Below are positions 8,590 through 21,600 of a stretch of 39,869 nucleotides of DNA, piece by piece (position 1 is the first letter of the stretch; each line of letters starts with the position of its first letter). A model generated the notes under the pieces. That model was given only the letters and a program-made list of their open reading frames with translations. It was not told where the DNA came from and made no database searches. The translations under genes were made by a program, and so were the position numbers. This DNA is from Chromera velia (lineage: Eukaryota; Sar; Chromeraceae): NCBI GenBank assembly GCA_018398765.1, contig JAHBMJ010005193.1, positions 27,501-67,369 on the forward strand, read 5' to 3'.

Positions 8590-10670
8590 ACCTAATAAGG
8601 TCCTAATTCACGTTTTAGATACATAGTACATTTAAGAGTTACTTTTTAAAAAAAGTAACTTAATTTTTTTAGACAGCTCAAGTTACTGTACTAGAAGTAA
8701 CTTCAACATTTTTCGGAAGTTACGGTAGTAAAAATAGACATAGGGTTTTTACATATGAGAATGAGGACCTAAAAAATTTTTATGATAGATCATGATGTTG
8801 ACACAAGTTTTAAAAGTGATCAAACTTAATTCATCTAGAAAATCATCTTAGAGATTTTCAGCGTTATCATACCCCCGGGAACCTGTAGACGTTTTAATCT
8901 GACAGAGGCGGTCTCTGCTCAGCGCCGAAGGCGCCCGCGCGCTTTTTGCCAGCGCTGCCGAAGGCGGTGATGTGAATTCTGCCTGTGCGCCGAAGGCGTA
9001 CGGGCGGGATCTGCCTAGCTGTGCCACCAAAGGCGGCGACGCGGTCTTTGCCTGCATGAGGAAGGCGCGCGGGCGGGATCTACTGGTGCCGCACCGATGC
9101 AGAGCGACATATCTTGCCACCCAAGTCTTGTCTCTCAGTGAGAGAGCCTGCGTCTTCAACTTGGTAGTCATTCCATGGGTAAGTGGAGTCCAGTCTGTCA
9201 ATGCTTAGTCAACTTAAGATGTGCATAGACACACATAAGCTACGAAAATAAATTTGGAGTGACAGAGAGAAAGAGAAGAGACCAGAATATGTTGTTTCAA
9301 ATAGTTTGATTGACAGTGCATCTGTATACATGAAACAAAATCATATTATGACCGACTCCTAGGATCTGCAGCTGTGTATAGCTATCACAGACTACCTTCT
9401 GTCAGTCAAGAAAACTAACCTTAAGCTCGCTGAAAAGATTCGTTCTTTTCTTGAAAATCAGGCAGGGATGATGATTGAGGGTTTTATTATGTATACTGCG
9501 TCTCCATATTACATGAAATCGCAATGATCGCATCGAAAACAGAGCCTGAGGGAGCCTTAGGTTGAAGAGACTCCCTCTCTCTGAGTCAATCGGCATGCAC
9601 CGTCATACTACCAGACCAAAACTAGGATAAAAAACAAAAATGAGAAGGAAAGAGAGACAGCTAGACTAGAGACAGAGAAAGAAAAAGAGGGAGATACTTC
9701 TTCAGGAACGTGTACATACTCACACATCATATTCTGCCCTTTCCCACCTCGTATATCAAATGTCGTCTCTAGTGTCGTCTTCTTTAAATTTACATCCTCT
9801 CCTCCCCCTCTCCTCCTATACACATCATCCCTTCTTCTCTCCCCCTACCCCTCAACAACCCCACCACAACCTCGCACCCAGTGGGTAGCCCAGGGTGGAG
9901 TGAGTAGGCGGAGGGGGTCAGAGGGGGCTAATCCAGTAGAAAGAAGAAAACACAGGGCTGTCTTAGCCCTTAAGCTATTTTTGAGGCTATCCCCGACCAC
10001 GTGGTCTCCCATCTCCTTCCCCCTTCCCCTCTTCTCCTTTCTAGCCCTTGAGAGTCGCTGCTACTGCAGCTGCTACTGTTGCTGCCAAATCTTTCTTCTT
10101 TGGGGAAGGAGAATTGACTACCTTACTCTACGCTTTTCCAGATTGATCTGCTTTTTGTCTCTGTTTTGACCATTGGCAGCCCCTCCCTTTGAAAAGTAAC
10201 TTTGTTTTCCTTTCATTGTTTGCTTTCGTTTGCTACCATCAAAGTCTTAAAGTTTTCTTTTCTAAATTGTCACAGAAACAGTTGTCTCTCTGTCTCTACT
10301 CGACTTTAATCAGGGGCGTATGATCCATCATGCACGCATCCACCCCATAAAGCTAGACATGTGAACGTGCTACTGAATCATGCTAGGCCCAAAGGCCCAA
10401 GATCTTACTGAACTAGAAAACAATAGAAGAACTCTAAGGTAAAAACATTTGCATACCGGTGCATACACTTACGATTTAATACTGGATTATCATCCGATTA
10501 TATCTTTTAGGCCGAGATTCTATGGTAACTAAAAAGAAGTAGAAGACCTCTAGGGGGCTTAAGTTACTGGTACGAAGTTACTGAAAAGTCAGTAACTAAA
10601 GATTTTGACTGACAGACAGTTGTTACTCTTAAACGGACTATATAGTTTTAGATCCCGGAATATCCTGGAC
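8590..10670. mobile_element. Probable non-autonomous DNA element with inverted subterminal repeats
   Basis: The left side (8600-8725) contains TTTAAGAGTTAC and repeated AGTAACTT/AAGTTACT words. The right side (10550-10645) contains the same words inverted (GTTACTCTTAAAC, AAGTTACTG). The interior, about 2 kb, has no credible gene. Ends and target-site duplication cannot be fixed by eye. Confidence 0.45.
8905..9090. repeat. GC-rich degenerate tandem repeat (GCCGAAGGCG core)
   Basis: About five units of 30-35 bp are centred on GCCGAAGGCG, alternating with GGGCGGGATCTGCC. Higher order is about 69 bp. It stands out as GC-rich inside AT-rich DNA. The core is a near-palindrome. Confidence 0.75.
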
Positions 10671-12552
10671 TGCAGAGGAGTTTGAGACCCCAGTGAGGCA
10701 ACGTAGAGAAAGTCTGAAAAAAAAGTGTCATTTATGATTCATTTATATCTTTATGCTAGTCTTCATGCAGCTGTTATAGAATTGCAGTCACTGTGGGCAC
10801 ATGTACCTCTTTGATTTTTTTTTTGAATCAAAAAACCTATAAAAGGGCTCCTGCAGCCGCCTCCACCGCCTGCAGCCCTGCTTCCAGTATCTTTCAGTAT
10901 TTCGAGTACTAGTTTTAGTGCCCCCAGGATGAAACTTTGTGCGCCTAATTCATGGCCCGAGCCTGCGAATGGGGCTCCAGGAGAATCCGATTCGTCTGAC
11001 TCTTTACCTTTGAGAATGTCCTCGTCTCGTTTCGTCCTCTCCACCTATGACCTCCGCCTCATTACTTTTCCTTTTATTTTTGTTCAATCTATATCAATCT
11101 GCCACTCGGCAAGTTTTTGTGACGACAACAGATTTTGTAATAGCTGCTGAAATAGGATAATGTTTTTCAAATAAAACTAAATAAAACCTCCGAAAACCCT
11201 AATATTTTATGACAAGAATAATTAAACTCTGTCAAAAATGAAAGCGTTGCAAGTATGCCGACGTCTATTGTTCCAATTCCTGCTAATAATCCCCCACCAA
11301 TCCCCTCCACCAAAACGTTATGTAATGACCTCCCCGTGGCTAAAACAGCATGCTACAGTAAGTATAGGGGGCCGGGGATCAAGACTAATCAAGATGCTGA
11401 ATCCCACCTCCAAAATAGTCATAACCAAATACAATCAAACAAATTAACGAGGATTCTACAGGATTTGCCACTCATACCGGTATCGGTTCTGTACTCACCA
11501 GCACTTGCATCTAAGCTAGTAAAACAATAAGAAGAAGTGAACTCACTACAGAATTCAATCAAAATTTAACTTTCAGCTATGCACATGAACGATCACCTGA
11601 ACACACACGCCTAGCTATGCACCCATGCATCATCACAGAGCTCACCGCCCAGTATAAAACACTGGTGAAGTTCGACATGCATAGGTATACTAGAAGTTAG
11701 AAAGTCAGAATACCATAAAAACCCTAGGGCGGCTTGACAATATGACTGGGCCGCAACAATCGATCAGCGAAATACGGGAAAACGAACTCTACGGTGGCAT
11801 GCTCAAGTGGAAGCACGGCGTTGCACAACCGTTACGACGCATGATGAAGAAATGCTGAAGAACAGAGCACACCGAAGAATAGCAGATGTACGGAAGGGAA
11901 CCAGGAAAGACGATGCCAAATCGAATATAAAACAGGATGTACAGACGAGTACAAAGCTCAAGCTCATACTCCCGTCATTGTCTACAAGAACATGAGAAGC
12001 TTTCGACATGAAGAGAAAACACGGAGCAGACTCCTCGTACGAAATACAAAGAGATCCAAAAAACCGAATGAGCTCTCAAACACGTATAAAAAAGGCCCCA
12101 CGGATCATAGATGAACATGCTAACACGCAAAGAGGGCATATAAAACCCGTGCAGTATAGAGGTGGCGATCCGCGCTGCCGGACTGATACTTCCGCGCGCA
12201 ATGCGCGCGATCTGACTTGCGTGTATAACTTAGTGCATTAATAATTCACTCGATTTCACTGACGATCACGTATATACTTTTGATTGCAACGCCTGTGCAT
12301 GCAGTGGAGCACCTATACTGTCCTATCTGAAGGTCGGACAGACTGTGCGTCGGCATTGGATTAAAGCACTCAGAAGAACGTCGCGGGGACTTCGAAGTTT
12401 TCTCCCGACAACGCCCAGGCCTCAAGTGTTGTTCTTCTGCACGCCTCCTCTTTCGTGTTGCTCAAACAGTTGAAATCCCACAGAGCTCAACCGCGAGGCT
12501 TGGAGGAGGGCCAGAACGGTCGAGACATTCGATCTGCCTGTCAATAAGCAAG
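10671..12552. other. Gene-poor region upstream of the axonemal gene
   Basis: Only short frames without recognisable domains occur on either strand. A perfect 17-bp palindrome (CGCGCGCAATGCGCGCG) sits near 12195-12211. The 5' leader and promoter of the CFAP44-like gene should lie in the last few hundred bases, but no motif is clear. Confidence 0.4.
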
Positions 12553-13734
12553 ATGACAAAGAAGACACCCCAAGAGAGTCTGGCGACAGTCGCCTCTGCT
12601 GGGGACTTCTCTGGTGCAGAAGGCACAACACCTTTGCATTTTGTGGCTCCAGACTGGTTGGTCTATTCTGCTGGGACTTCCATCTGTTTCTGGAGGTTCC
12701 AGGAAACCACCGATGATGATCCTCTTGAGATTTCTTCTTCCAAACCAACGCCAAAACAACACCCGGTCGGAACAAAGCTGTACCTAAACCCCACAGTGAA
12801 GACAGACTCCGGGACACCGCATGTCATCTCAGGCATTGCTAGATTGGCAGCCAACCCGATCAAAAAGACTGTGGCATTCGCAGAGAGAGGAGCAGTGCCT
12901 TCCATCTTTCTCTCTTCCTTCGAGACTATGGAAACCTGCACAGTACTCGAGGGACTCTGCAATCTAGACGTGGCAGACCTCGCCTTCTCCAGGTAAGTAA
13001 GTAAGCATTTATATATTTGTCTTCCGATCTGTCTGTTGGCTTGGTTGCCCGTCTGTGTATCTACCCACTTCTCCACCCGTCTATCTGGCCGTACATTCAT
13101 CTGTCTATTGGTCTTATCTGCCTGCCTGCCTGCCTGTCTGCTTGTGTTGCAATCCGCCTGCCTGTCTTTCTTAACGTTATACGTGATCTCTGTCGAGGCT
13201 TTTTCTTCTCCGGTTTTGCTCAACATACACACCCACCGTTTCCTTTCCTTTCGTTCTCTTTTCTTTCCACAGATGCGGATCCCGGCTCTTCTGTTGCTCT
13301 CGAGGACGACACTCGCGCGTTGTAATCGTGTCGACCAACAAAAAGGAGGTGCTGCCTGGTGGGTCCGTCCGTCGGTTTGGCAGCTGCTCTGCGTGTCAGA
13401 CAGGTTACAAGCAAGAATGTTGACTCAGATGGGGAAAGTGAAAAGCGCACCGGCAAGGATTGATGAGTCACAGGCGTGTCCTAGGCATGTTTACTTATGT
13501 GTTGTCCCCTCAGCCGCTTCATTCATTTCGATGAGGCTTTCTGGATCTCTTTTTCAAAAAACTTCTTCGCCAGATCTTCGCTCTCTGTTGGCCCGCTTTT
13601 GCGTAGTGTCTGTCTGCACATTCTCTCGGTGGGTAGAAGTGTCCAAAGTCCAGCCGAATGTCAGCACCACCTCCCTCCCTTCCTTCCTTCCTTCCTTCCT
13701 TCCTTCTCTCCTTCCTTCCTTCCTTCCTTCCTTC

Positions 13735-13765
<31 letters not shown>

Positions 13766-15554
13766 CATTGTTTCTTTCACGCGTCTGATATATGTCGGCT
13801 TCCTTTGTTCTGCCTGCAGGAGGAGACATCACCATCCCCCACCGCATTGAGTCAGTCTCCGTGTGCCCCACCAACAGAGACCTTGTCGCTCTGTTCACCC
13901 ACTCCAACGTGCTCCTCATGAGGGTCACCAAATCCTTCGAGACCTTCGTTGTCAAGGCTTCATCTCGAGCTCTCCTTCCCACAGACAGCTCACACTCCAT
14001 CTCCTCTCACTGCTGGACTCCGGAGCAGAAGCTGATTGTCGCCACGAATCAAGGAGCCGTGTGTATTGTCGACCCTGAAGCTTCAGGGGAGCCCTCAGAG
14101 ACTGGGGGGATCCAAGCAGGCGGGGTGGAGGCGGACGGGAGTGGAGGGCTGCACTCGGAGGATTTGGCCGGGGGGATGAAAGGGGCTCTCGTCCATGTGT
14201 GTCTGTCAGAGGATCCAGTGGTCGGATTGACGTTCTCTGCTGAGCATCTAATCACGGCCCATCTAAATCTAGTTCCGATACAGAACGCAGAGGGGGAAAC
14301 TCATCAACTGTTCTCGTGTAACTTGATTAAGTACTGGGACTTCAATGGCGAGTCTGTGCCTTCACAACGGTAGGTCGGTATGTCGGGAGGAACTGGGAGG
14401 ATTTTCTTTCTTTCTTCACATTCTCCGGGTCAAGCTTTCCTGCCACTGTATTTTCAGCGTTTTCTTTTTCTCCCTTTCCCTGTCTTTTTTTTTTGCGAGT
14501 GAAAGAAGAAACATGTGTTGGAATGCACTGCGTTCTTTTACATCACAGTGGTCGATGTGGAAGACAATCAGAGTCTATCAAGAAATCTGAATCAATGATG
14601 CTCTCTCTCATTGTGTCTCTCCGTCCATCGTCTTTGCTCAATTGCTCCCTGTTTATCTGGTCATACCGTCCCTTCCTGTTCATGACTGATCTCTTCCGCA
14701 TTCTGTCTCGTCATTCCTTCTCTTGCCCTCCCTCCCCGTCCTTTTTCTCCATTCCATTCATTCTGATGGGGGGGTGATTGATGCTTCCTTCCTTCCTTCC
14801 TGCAGGTACGAAGGAAGCATCGCCGATGCACCCTCCTTGGACGCTGCGAGCGAGGGAGGCGGTGAGTGGGTGAGTGGGTGAGTGGGTGAGTGAGTGAGTG
14901 GGTGCTACATGCATGGTGGTGGTGGTGGTGTGAATAAATCAAGAATCTTCTTTCTACCACTTTCTTTCTTTCCTCTGTACTCCTCCAAGGCTAGTGAACT
15001 CTGTCTTTTAAAAGACGTTGATCCATACATGCACGATACTTACATACTTACATGCCCCCTGTAAAAGAACAGACAGAAAGAGGCCTGACATTCCCTCTCC
15101 CCCATCTCTGTCTGATGCCTGCATGACTGGCTGACTGACTGACTGACTGACTGACTGACTGACTGACTGACTGCAGGACTGCTGCACGGAGTCGGAGGAG
15201 CGGATACGGACCCAGTCTTCCAACTCCGTCGCGTGTGTCAACTTCTCTGCGCTCCAGAGTCTCTCCTCCTCGGGGTGCCCCTTGCTCCTGCGGACAACGC
15301 CAACTCACCTGCCAGGAGGCGCACGATGGGTGCCACCTCCGGAAGAGGAGGGAACTCCAGGGGAGGGGCGGCCGCTCCCTCGGGAGGAGGGGAGAGTGGA
15401 AATAAGTGCCCTGCTCTGAAGGGGGTCGCGTTGAGTCCGATGGGCACGGAGTTGCTTCTCCTGTCTGCTGACGGGTCTGTGTGGAGTCTGTGCTTGGTGA
15501 AGCGCGAACTGGGCAAGGATGGCGAGGGGGGAGCAGACGTCAGTCGGTTGGGAG

Positions 15555-15632
<78 letters not shown>

Positions 15633-18600
15633 TGCAACTTGAAGCACATGTATGAAATGCCTTTACCTGTCCTTTCGTCGGTGTGTCTGTCTCTCCATCT
15701 AATTTTGTCGGTGGTGCACACGAAAAGAAAGCGGGAAAAGAAAGAAGCGAATATTTTGTCTACCCAAAATGGCGGTGCCTGTCCATTGTGATTCATCAAT
15801 CACCGCAAAAGAAAGGCAGAAGACGAAACCAAATGTAGCCTTCTTTCTTTCTTTCTTTTTTCTTTCTTTCTTTTTTCTTTCTTTCTTTTTTCTTTCTTTC
15901 ATTCCTTTCTCCAGGGTCGGGATCGAGTGGAGGAAGACGAAGACGAAGATTCCGTCAGGTTCACGGACGTCTTCTGTGAGTTCCTTGGGTGTTCCCACAG
16001 ACATTTTGTCGTGTCTGGAGGATTCCTGGGGGACTCGGTGAGGAGCCTGACGGCAGACCACGGCGGCTTCCTGCGGATTTGGGGATTTGCCTCGTCTGGA
16101 CAGGGGGAGGGCCTGGGCACAGGTGGGTGGGTAGAGGGGAGGAGAATTGGCGGCGGGTTAATTGTGCTTTTGTCTTCTTTCTTTCAAGTTCGATGCATGA
16201 CCTTGGTCATGGGTGTGAAGTTCTTGTTCTCTTTTTTGCCTTAAAAAGAGGGAAACGAGGATTGTTCGACATTTGCATTTCTACGCCTTTCGGGTCCGTT
16301 CTATTTCCGATTCCTTTTTCTTTTTCTTTTGCCCCATCTTATTTGTGTCTGCACATCTCTTCTGTTCATCTGGTGATATATGAATTGGCCTCTCGGGTGA
16401 TCCCCCAATTTGTTTATTTATCTGTTCCCTGGGTTCATTTACATGCGTTTTCTGGTTGCAGTCCCTCTCTGTCTCTCCCAACTGAGTCTACCTCCTCCAC
16501 TGTCATCTCTCTGTCTCTCTCCTGACGGGAAGCATTTGATGGCGGGGTCTGAGTCTGGCACCATCAGATGGGTCGACCTGTCGGATCCTCTGAATCCTTC
16601 CGTCATCGGGGAACTGGTGTCAGTCAGCACGCTGCCTCTTCCCTCTTTCTTTTCTTCTCCTTTTCGTTGTTTGTGCTTGTTGTTTGCGTCTACTCTCTCT
16701 GGTTGAATGCTCTTCGTCTTGCTATTTCCTTCATTTGTTCGTGCATTCGTTCGTTCGGTTGTTGTCCTATCTGTACACGCAGTCACGACTGTTTGTTGAA
16801 ATTCGACCAGGCCATCTTCCATCGTTGCATGGGCTTTTCGTCTTCAGTCCGCGGGGCCGCGCTGTTGGAGTTTTTCAAGTTGCGTTCACTGTGGCAAATT
16901 CATTGCAGGCGGGTGACGCGTCCCTTAATCATCCACTTGAGACATTTGTCCTCCTTCCTGCCTCTCCCTTCCTTCTTTCCTTCCTTCCTTCCTTCCTTCC
17001 CAAATCCCTCCCTCACACGCACCGGCCTCTCCATTCTGATGAACCAACCTCATGTATGCATGTCCTTTCTGCTTTGTTTCTTTCTTTCTTTTTTCTTTCT
17101 TTCTTTCTTTAATTTTCTCTGCATGCAGCGCTCTGCCTAACTGTGAGGTCGCCCAGATCTGCTGCATCTTCTCTCAGGTCAGTCAGCCAGTCAGTCAGTC
17201 AGTCAATCTGTCTGTGTGTCTGTCTGTCCATCAGTCAATCAATGAGAGGGTGAGTCAAAGACGCACCTGGCGCACCCCTCAAATCCATTCGCTAGTCAGT
17301 AAGTCAGTCAGTGGGTATGCTGGTTAGTCAATCAATTTTGTCAGCCAGTCAGTCTGCAGGACAACCACCTGGGCACTCGAAACCTGGAAAGAAGGGACGA
17401 CTGTTTTCTTTTCTCTTCTCTTTCGACCGTTCTTCCAGATAAGTGTTTCGGTTCCACTCTCAGTGGATTGCACCCCCGCGCAGCTTTGAAATGAATTCTA
17501 AAGTTCATTTATTCCTTTTAGAGTGCTTGACTGACGCACGCCTTGCTGCCTGCCTGCCTGCAGGGAAGTGGTGAGGGAATGGAGGCACGCCCTGTCCACT
17601 GGGCCGCTCTGCTGTCTGACCACACGATCTTCTTCTTCTCAACGGGGCCGGCACCGACCAAACAGAGGGAGACGGGCGGATCGTCCGATGGGGACAATAA
17701 ATTGATGGAGGAGGGCGAGAGGGAAGTGAAGACAGACCTTCCCGGAGGGTCGACGGGAACGGATGATTTCACGATGGTGGTACACGGGACTGTGAATATC
17801 GAGGGGAGGCTCAAGGGAGGGGAGACGAAGGCGGGGGGTGAGATAGGGTCTCCTGAGGGAGGCGATGGGGAAGAAGAGTTTGACTTGCTGGCTTCTGTGA
17901 CAACGAACATGGTGTTTGTGTCAGGGGACCCGGGGGGAAAGGGGGACGGAGACTTGGAGACTGCCGAGTTGGTCTTTGGGGGGACGATGGGAGACCCCAA
18001 GGGAGGCAATGGAATGGCGTTGAACATGCTGTGGAGCATCAAGGTCAGTCAATTCGAAGAAAACAAAAATGAGAGGAAAATTGATGGATGATAGAATAAA
18101 CGAATGTGTAAGGCGGCGGGTGAACGTAGACAATTTGAGAAGGAACTCGAGATGATTTCATCCAGCCGCCGCCAGCAGCAATGCTCTGTCTGAGTCTTCG
18201 TTCCTGAATACACAAAGAAGGAAAGAAGCACTTTCGCTCTTTTGACCCCGCCTGTCCGTCCATACACACACATCGGCAGGGAACTGGCGTCTCTTTCTAG
18301 CTCCTCTCCTCTCGAGAGAAACTTTATGCATGTCTCGATGGTTTTAGCCATGTGAAAGGAAACAGCTTTTGTGCAGAAGTTCAAATGACTGCTCTGTCTG
18401 TGTCTGTGTCTGTATGTGTATATCTATGTATGGTCGGTCCGTGCATGTATGTATGTATGTATGTATGTGCATATCTATGTATGGTCGGTCCGTGCATGTG
18501 TGTATGTATGCAGGCCCCCTCAGCCATGTACATGTCCTCAAGGAGGGAGGTCGACGAGGCTGAGTCCCCCCTCAGATGGGCCTGTCTGGACACCAGAATC

Positions 18601-21600
18601 ACAGCCCTCTCCGCAGTGCCTCCTATAGCGCGGACCTCCGATACTCTCATGGCGGCACCCATCGTGGCAGGGTTGGAGGACGGGCGCGTGGTCTGCATGG
18701 AGGTCCCTAGCTTTAAGGTCGGTGGAGGGGGGGACAAAGGCTTTTTTGGAGAATGGGTGCTGACATATTTGCATTTGGATTTCAGACAAGACCCTTCGAG
18801 CCTCTCTTGCAGCGCTTCTTTCTTGGACCGGCTTGTACTGTTCTCTCTGCAATCTGGTCATGTTCTTTATGCGATGGATTTCATCTTCTGCTCTCTCTTC
18901 CTTCCTGCTGTTTTTCTCCTGTTCATCATCCAACGCTCTTCCTTCCTTCCTTCCTTCCTTCTTTCTTCCTTCTTTCCTTCCTTCCTTCTTTTCTTCCTTC
19001 CTTTCTTCCTTCCTTCTCTTCTTGCTTCTCCCTTCCTTCCTTCCTTCCTTCCTTCCTTCCGTCCTTCCTTCCTTCCTTCCTTTCTTCCTTCCTTCCTTCC
19101 TTTCTTGCTTCCTTCCTTCCTTTCTTCCCTTTCTTCCCCCCCCCCCTCCTTGCAGGACCTTCCCGCTGTGTTTGTGCCTGCTGATGTCGGGCACCTCGCG
19201 TGTCTGCGCAGTCACCTGCAGCCCGTGACTTCACTCTGCACGATCACCGGAGAAACCACAGGAACTCCCCCGTCCCTCCTCTCCGCTTGCATGGGGGGAG
19301 ATCTCATGGTCGGTCTGTGTGTCTGTCAGTCGAGGGGATGGTTGGTCAGAAGGGGGGGGGGCAGAGACTTTGTTGGGATCTCACATACAGCTGTGATGCC
19401 TAGTTTCTGATTTGAAAGTTATCTATGGTCCGTCAAGAGACTCGGCAGGTATCCTGTCTTCCTTTTGTCGATTAAGGGTCGAATGAAAAGAGGTAAATCC
19501 TGAACAATGAATGATTGTGAATCTTTGCAGATAGGAAGTCTAACGGCCAACGCAACGGTATTGTCTGCCGTGTTTCCGAACCTCCACGACTCGTTCGGCG
19601 GAGGAATTGACTCTCTGGCAGCCTCCGAGGGGGGAGAGCTGCTTCTGACAACTTCTGGGAGTGATGGCTGCGTGTGGAGAACCCTGGGCAGTCTGAAGGA
19701 TCAAATGCAAAAGGAAGCAGAGAAAGTAGCAGAGAGCGACTACGAAATGCTGGCAGAGACGTCACGCAGGTCAACTTTGCCGGTTTTATCATTTCTGTCT
19801 GACGTTTTTATTTTAGCTGCGTTTGACAAAAGACGAATGGATATGTCCACTGTCATGCATCCATCTTGTGTGGGATTTCTCTCCCTCCCCCTTCGTGCAT
19901 TTTTTCCTTATCTGTTTTTTTATCCCTCAGAGACAGGCAGGCGTGCGCAGATGTTGTCGGAAAATTCCCGGAGCAGGAAAAGAAAGACACTGTACCTCTC
20001 AAATTAACAATTCACAGACAACCGTGAGAGAGACTCAGCAACGACCCGCTTAGAAATGAACTGAACAGCAAGAGAGAGAGATAAAAGATGATGAGGGGAA
20101 GCATCGATCCTGCATGTCTTTTTTCTACGCACATCCTTTGACTAGCTCCTCTGCGCATAAATGAATGTGCAAGTGCGTGATTGCATGTTCATATGCATGA
20201 ATAAATAAATAAGTAAATGCGTGTGAGTGGTGTCCCTTCTTCAGGCGTGCCCAAAGTGAGTGGGCCGAGGGCCTGGTGGCACGGGCCGCGGAGATCCCGG
20301 AGGATCCCGAAAAGGCGAAGACCATCATGCAGGAAGTCATTCGGAAGAGGACACCAGAGAACCGACAGGTCGTTTTGTTAATTGAGGGCTGACCTACCGG
20401 GGCCTTTATTTCGATCGTGAAGCTTCTACAATCGATCGATCAGCGCTCTGTCTGACTTAATTATATCATTGGGATGAACTTGACACAAAGTTTCTTCCAG
20501 AGTCTCTGGGAGCCCAATACATGAGCTCTTCCCCCCCCCNNNNNNNNNNNNNNNNNNNNNNNNNNNNNNNNCCCCCCGCTTGCATGCATCTTGTTGGACT
20601 CACTTCAATTAGTGACCGTGACGGCATGATGAATGAATGGAATGAAAGAAACCTCTCTGTCCCTGCAGGCTGGAAGTCCGGACGCTTCTGTGCCTGAGTG
20701 GGCCCCTTTGTCTAGCGAGAAGATTGTGCAAATGACGGAGGATCCCGAGACGTTGAGACAGGCTGAGGTGCAGAGGAAGAGCCTGGGCCTCGACGTTGAG
20801 TCTCTCAGGAAGAGACTCAGACAGCTGGTGGAGGCAAATGAGGTCGGGCGGACGGGCGGGCGGGTGGTCAGGTAGTGCGTGAATCAGGGTGTGAGTGAAT
20901 GAGTGAATGAGTGAGTGAGTGAGTGAGTGAGTGAGTGAATGGGTGAGTGAGTGAGTAAGTAAGGGAGGGCAGTGAAGCGGTTGACGGACGAACTCGAGGC
21001 ACTGTCATCGTCTCACTCCACTGCGCACTTAAGCGGTAAGGCAAAGTGACGGACTCAGAGACATGCAAACATACATACACACACATACATATACACAGAG
21101 AGGGAGAGGGGCGGAGGGGGGAAAGCCAAGACTGCCTACAGTTAGATTGTAAATGGTTACCAAGCTATGTGAAAGTTCATATACTCTCCATTTGATGTCA
21201 CTGGCAAGAGTTTCACTTTAATTGCCCCATGCACCCACTTTTGTGAATGCACCCATGCAGGGAGCTCCCGAGATGGAGAGACTTCAGCGGAACGAGTTCT
21301 CGATCGACTTCGAGATGACCTCTGCGGTTGAGGACGATACAAAGAAAAGGTGAGAGAGAGAGAGAGAAAGGATGGGGCAATCCGGTGGAGTTGGTTGGGT
21401 GTTTTGGCAGAATGAAATAAGGCAATTTCTCAACTCGATTTGAGGCATGTGGATTTTGTTCAGTCGTCTCCAACCGAAACTAACGCTTCGAGAAGCTCTA
21501 AACCACAAAAACGGGATGAAAACTCTAACATTTTTCCGTGACCTCTTCCTCTGGATGAACTCTCTCTCAGATCGATCCTCCCTTCTCTTCTCTTCCCTTC

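Larger units (their letters stand above)
12553..19769 (+). other. Exons 1-12 of the CFAP44-like gene: WD40 beta-propeller half
   Basis: Exons: 12553-12992, 13273-13358, 13820-14369, 14806-14861, 15177-15538, 15915-16122, 16462-16618, 17129-17177, 17564-18043, 18514-18717, 19156-19308, 19531-19769. Propeller-like blades include CNLDVADLAFSRCGSRLF, KGVALSPMGTELLLLSADGS, SLCLSPDGKHLMAGSESG with TIRWVDL, and TTSGSDGCVWRTL. Exon 9 adds an acidic Gly/Glu-rich insert (residues about 667-760) inside the propeller. The donor of exon 5 is taken as GAC|GTCAGT at 15538 rather than within the adjacent (TG)n. That of exon 7 is GT|GTCAGT at 16618, which is the only nearby choice that keeps phase. Confidence 0.83.

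Noticed and set aside
8848-9201. Minus-strand 117-residue frame over the GC-rich tandem repeat
   Set aside because: No known domain; the frame is explained by the repeat. Kept only as a repeat feature.
10763-11044. Minus-strand 93-residue frame
   Set aside because: No homology, no splice or start context, and no codon pattern that sets it apart from the surroundings.
15560-15626. Donor inside the (TG)n repeat for exon 5
   Set aside because: GAC|GTCAGT at 15538 keeps phase and matches the other donors of this gene.
15305-15799. Minus-strand frame with a His-Thr run
   Set aside because: It lies antisense to exon 5 and the (TG)n repeat and has no coding character.
16684-17112. Possible extra exon at about 16790-16910 in the CFAP44-like gene
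   Set aside because: It has acceptor- and donor-like ends, but including it breaks the phase that exons 7 and 8 keep when joined directly.
18538-19234. Minus-strand Lys/Arg/Glu/Gly frames
   Set aside because: Antisense of the intron 10 CTTC repeat and of exons 10 and 11.
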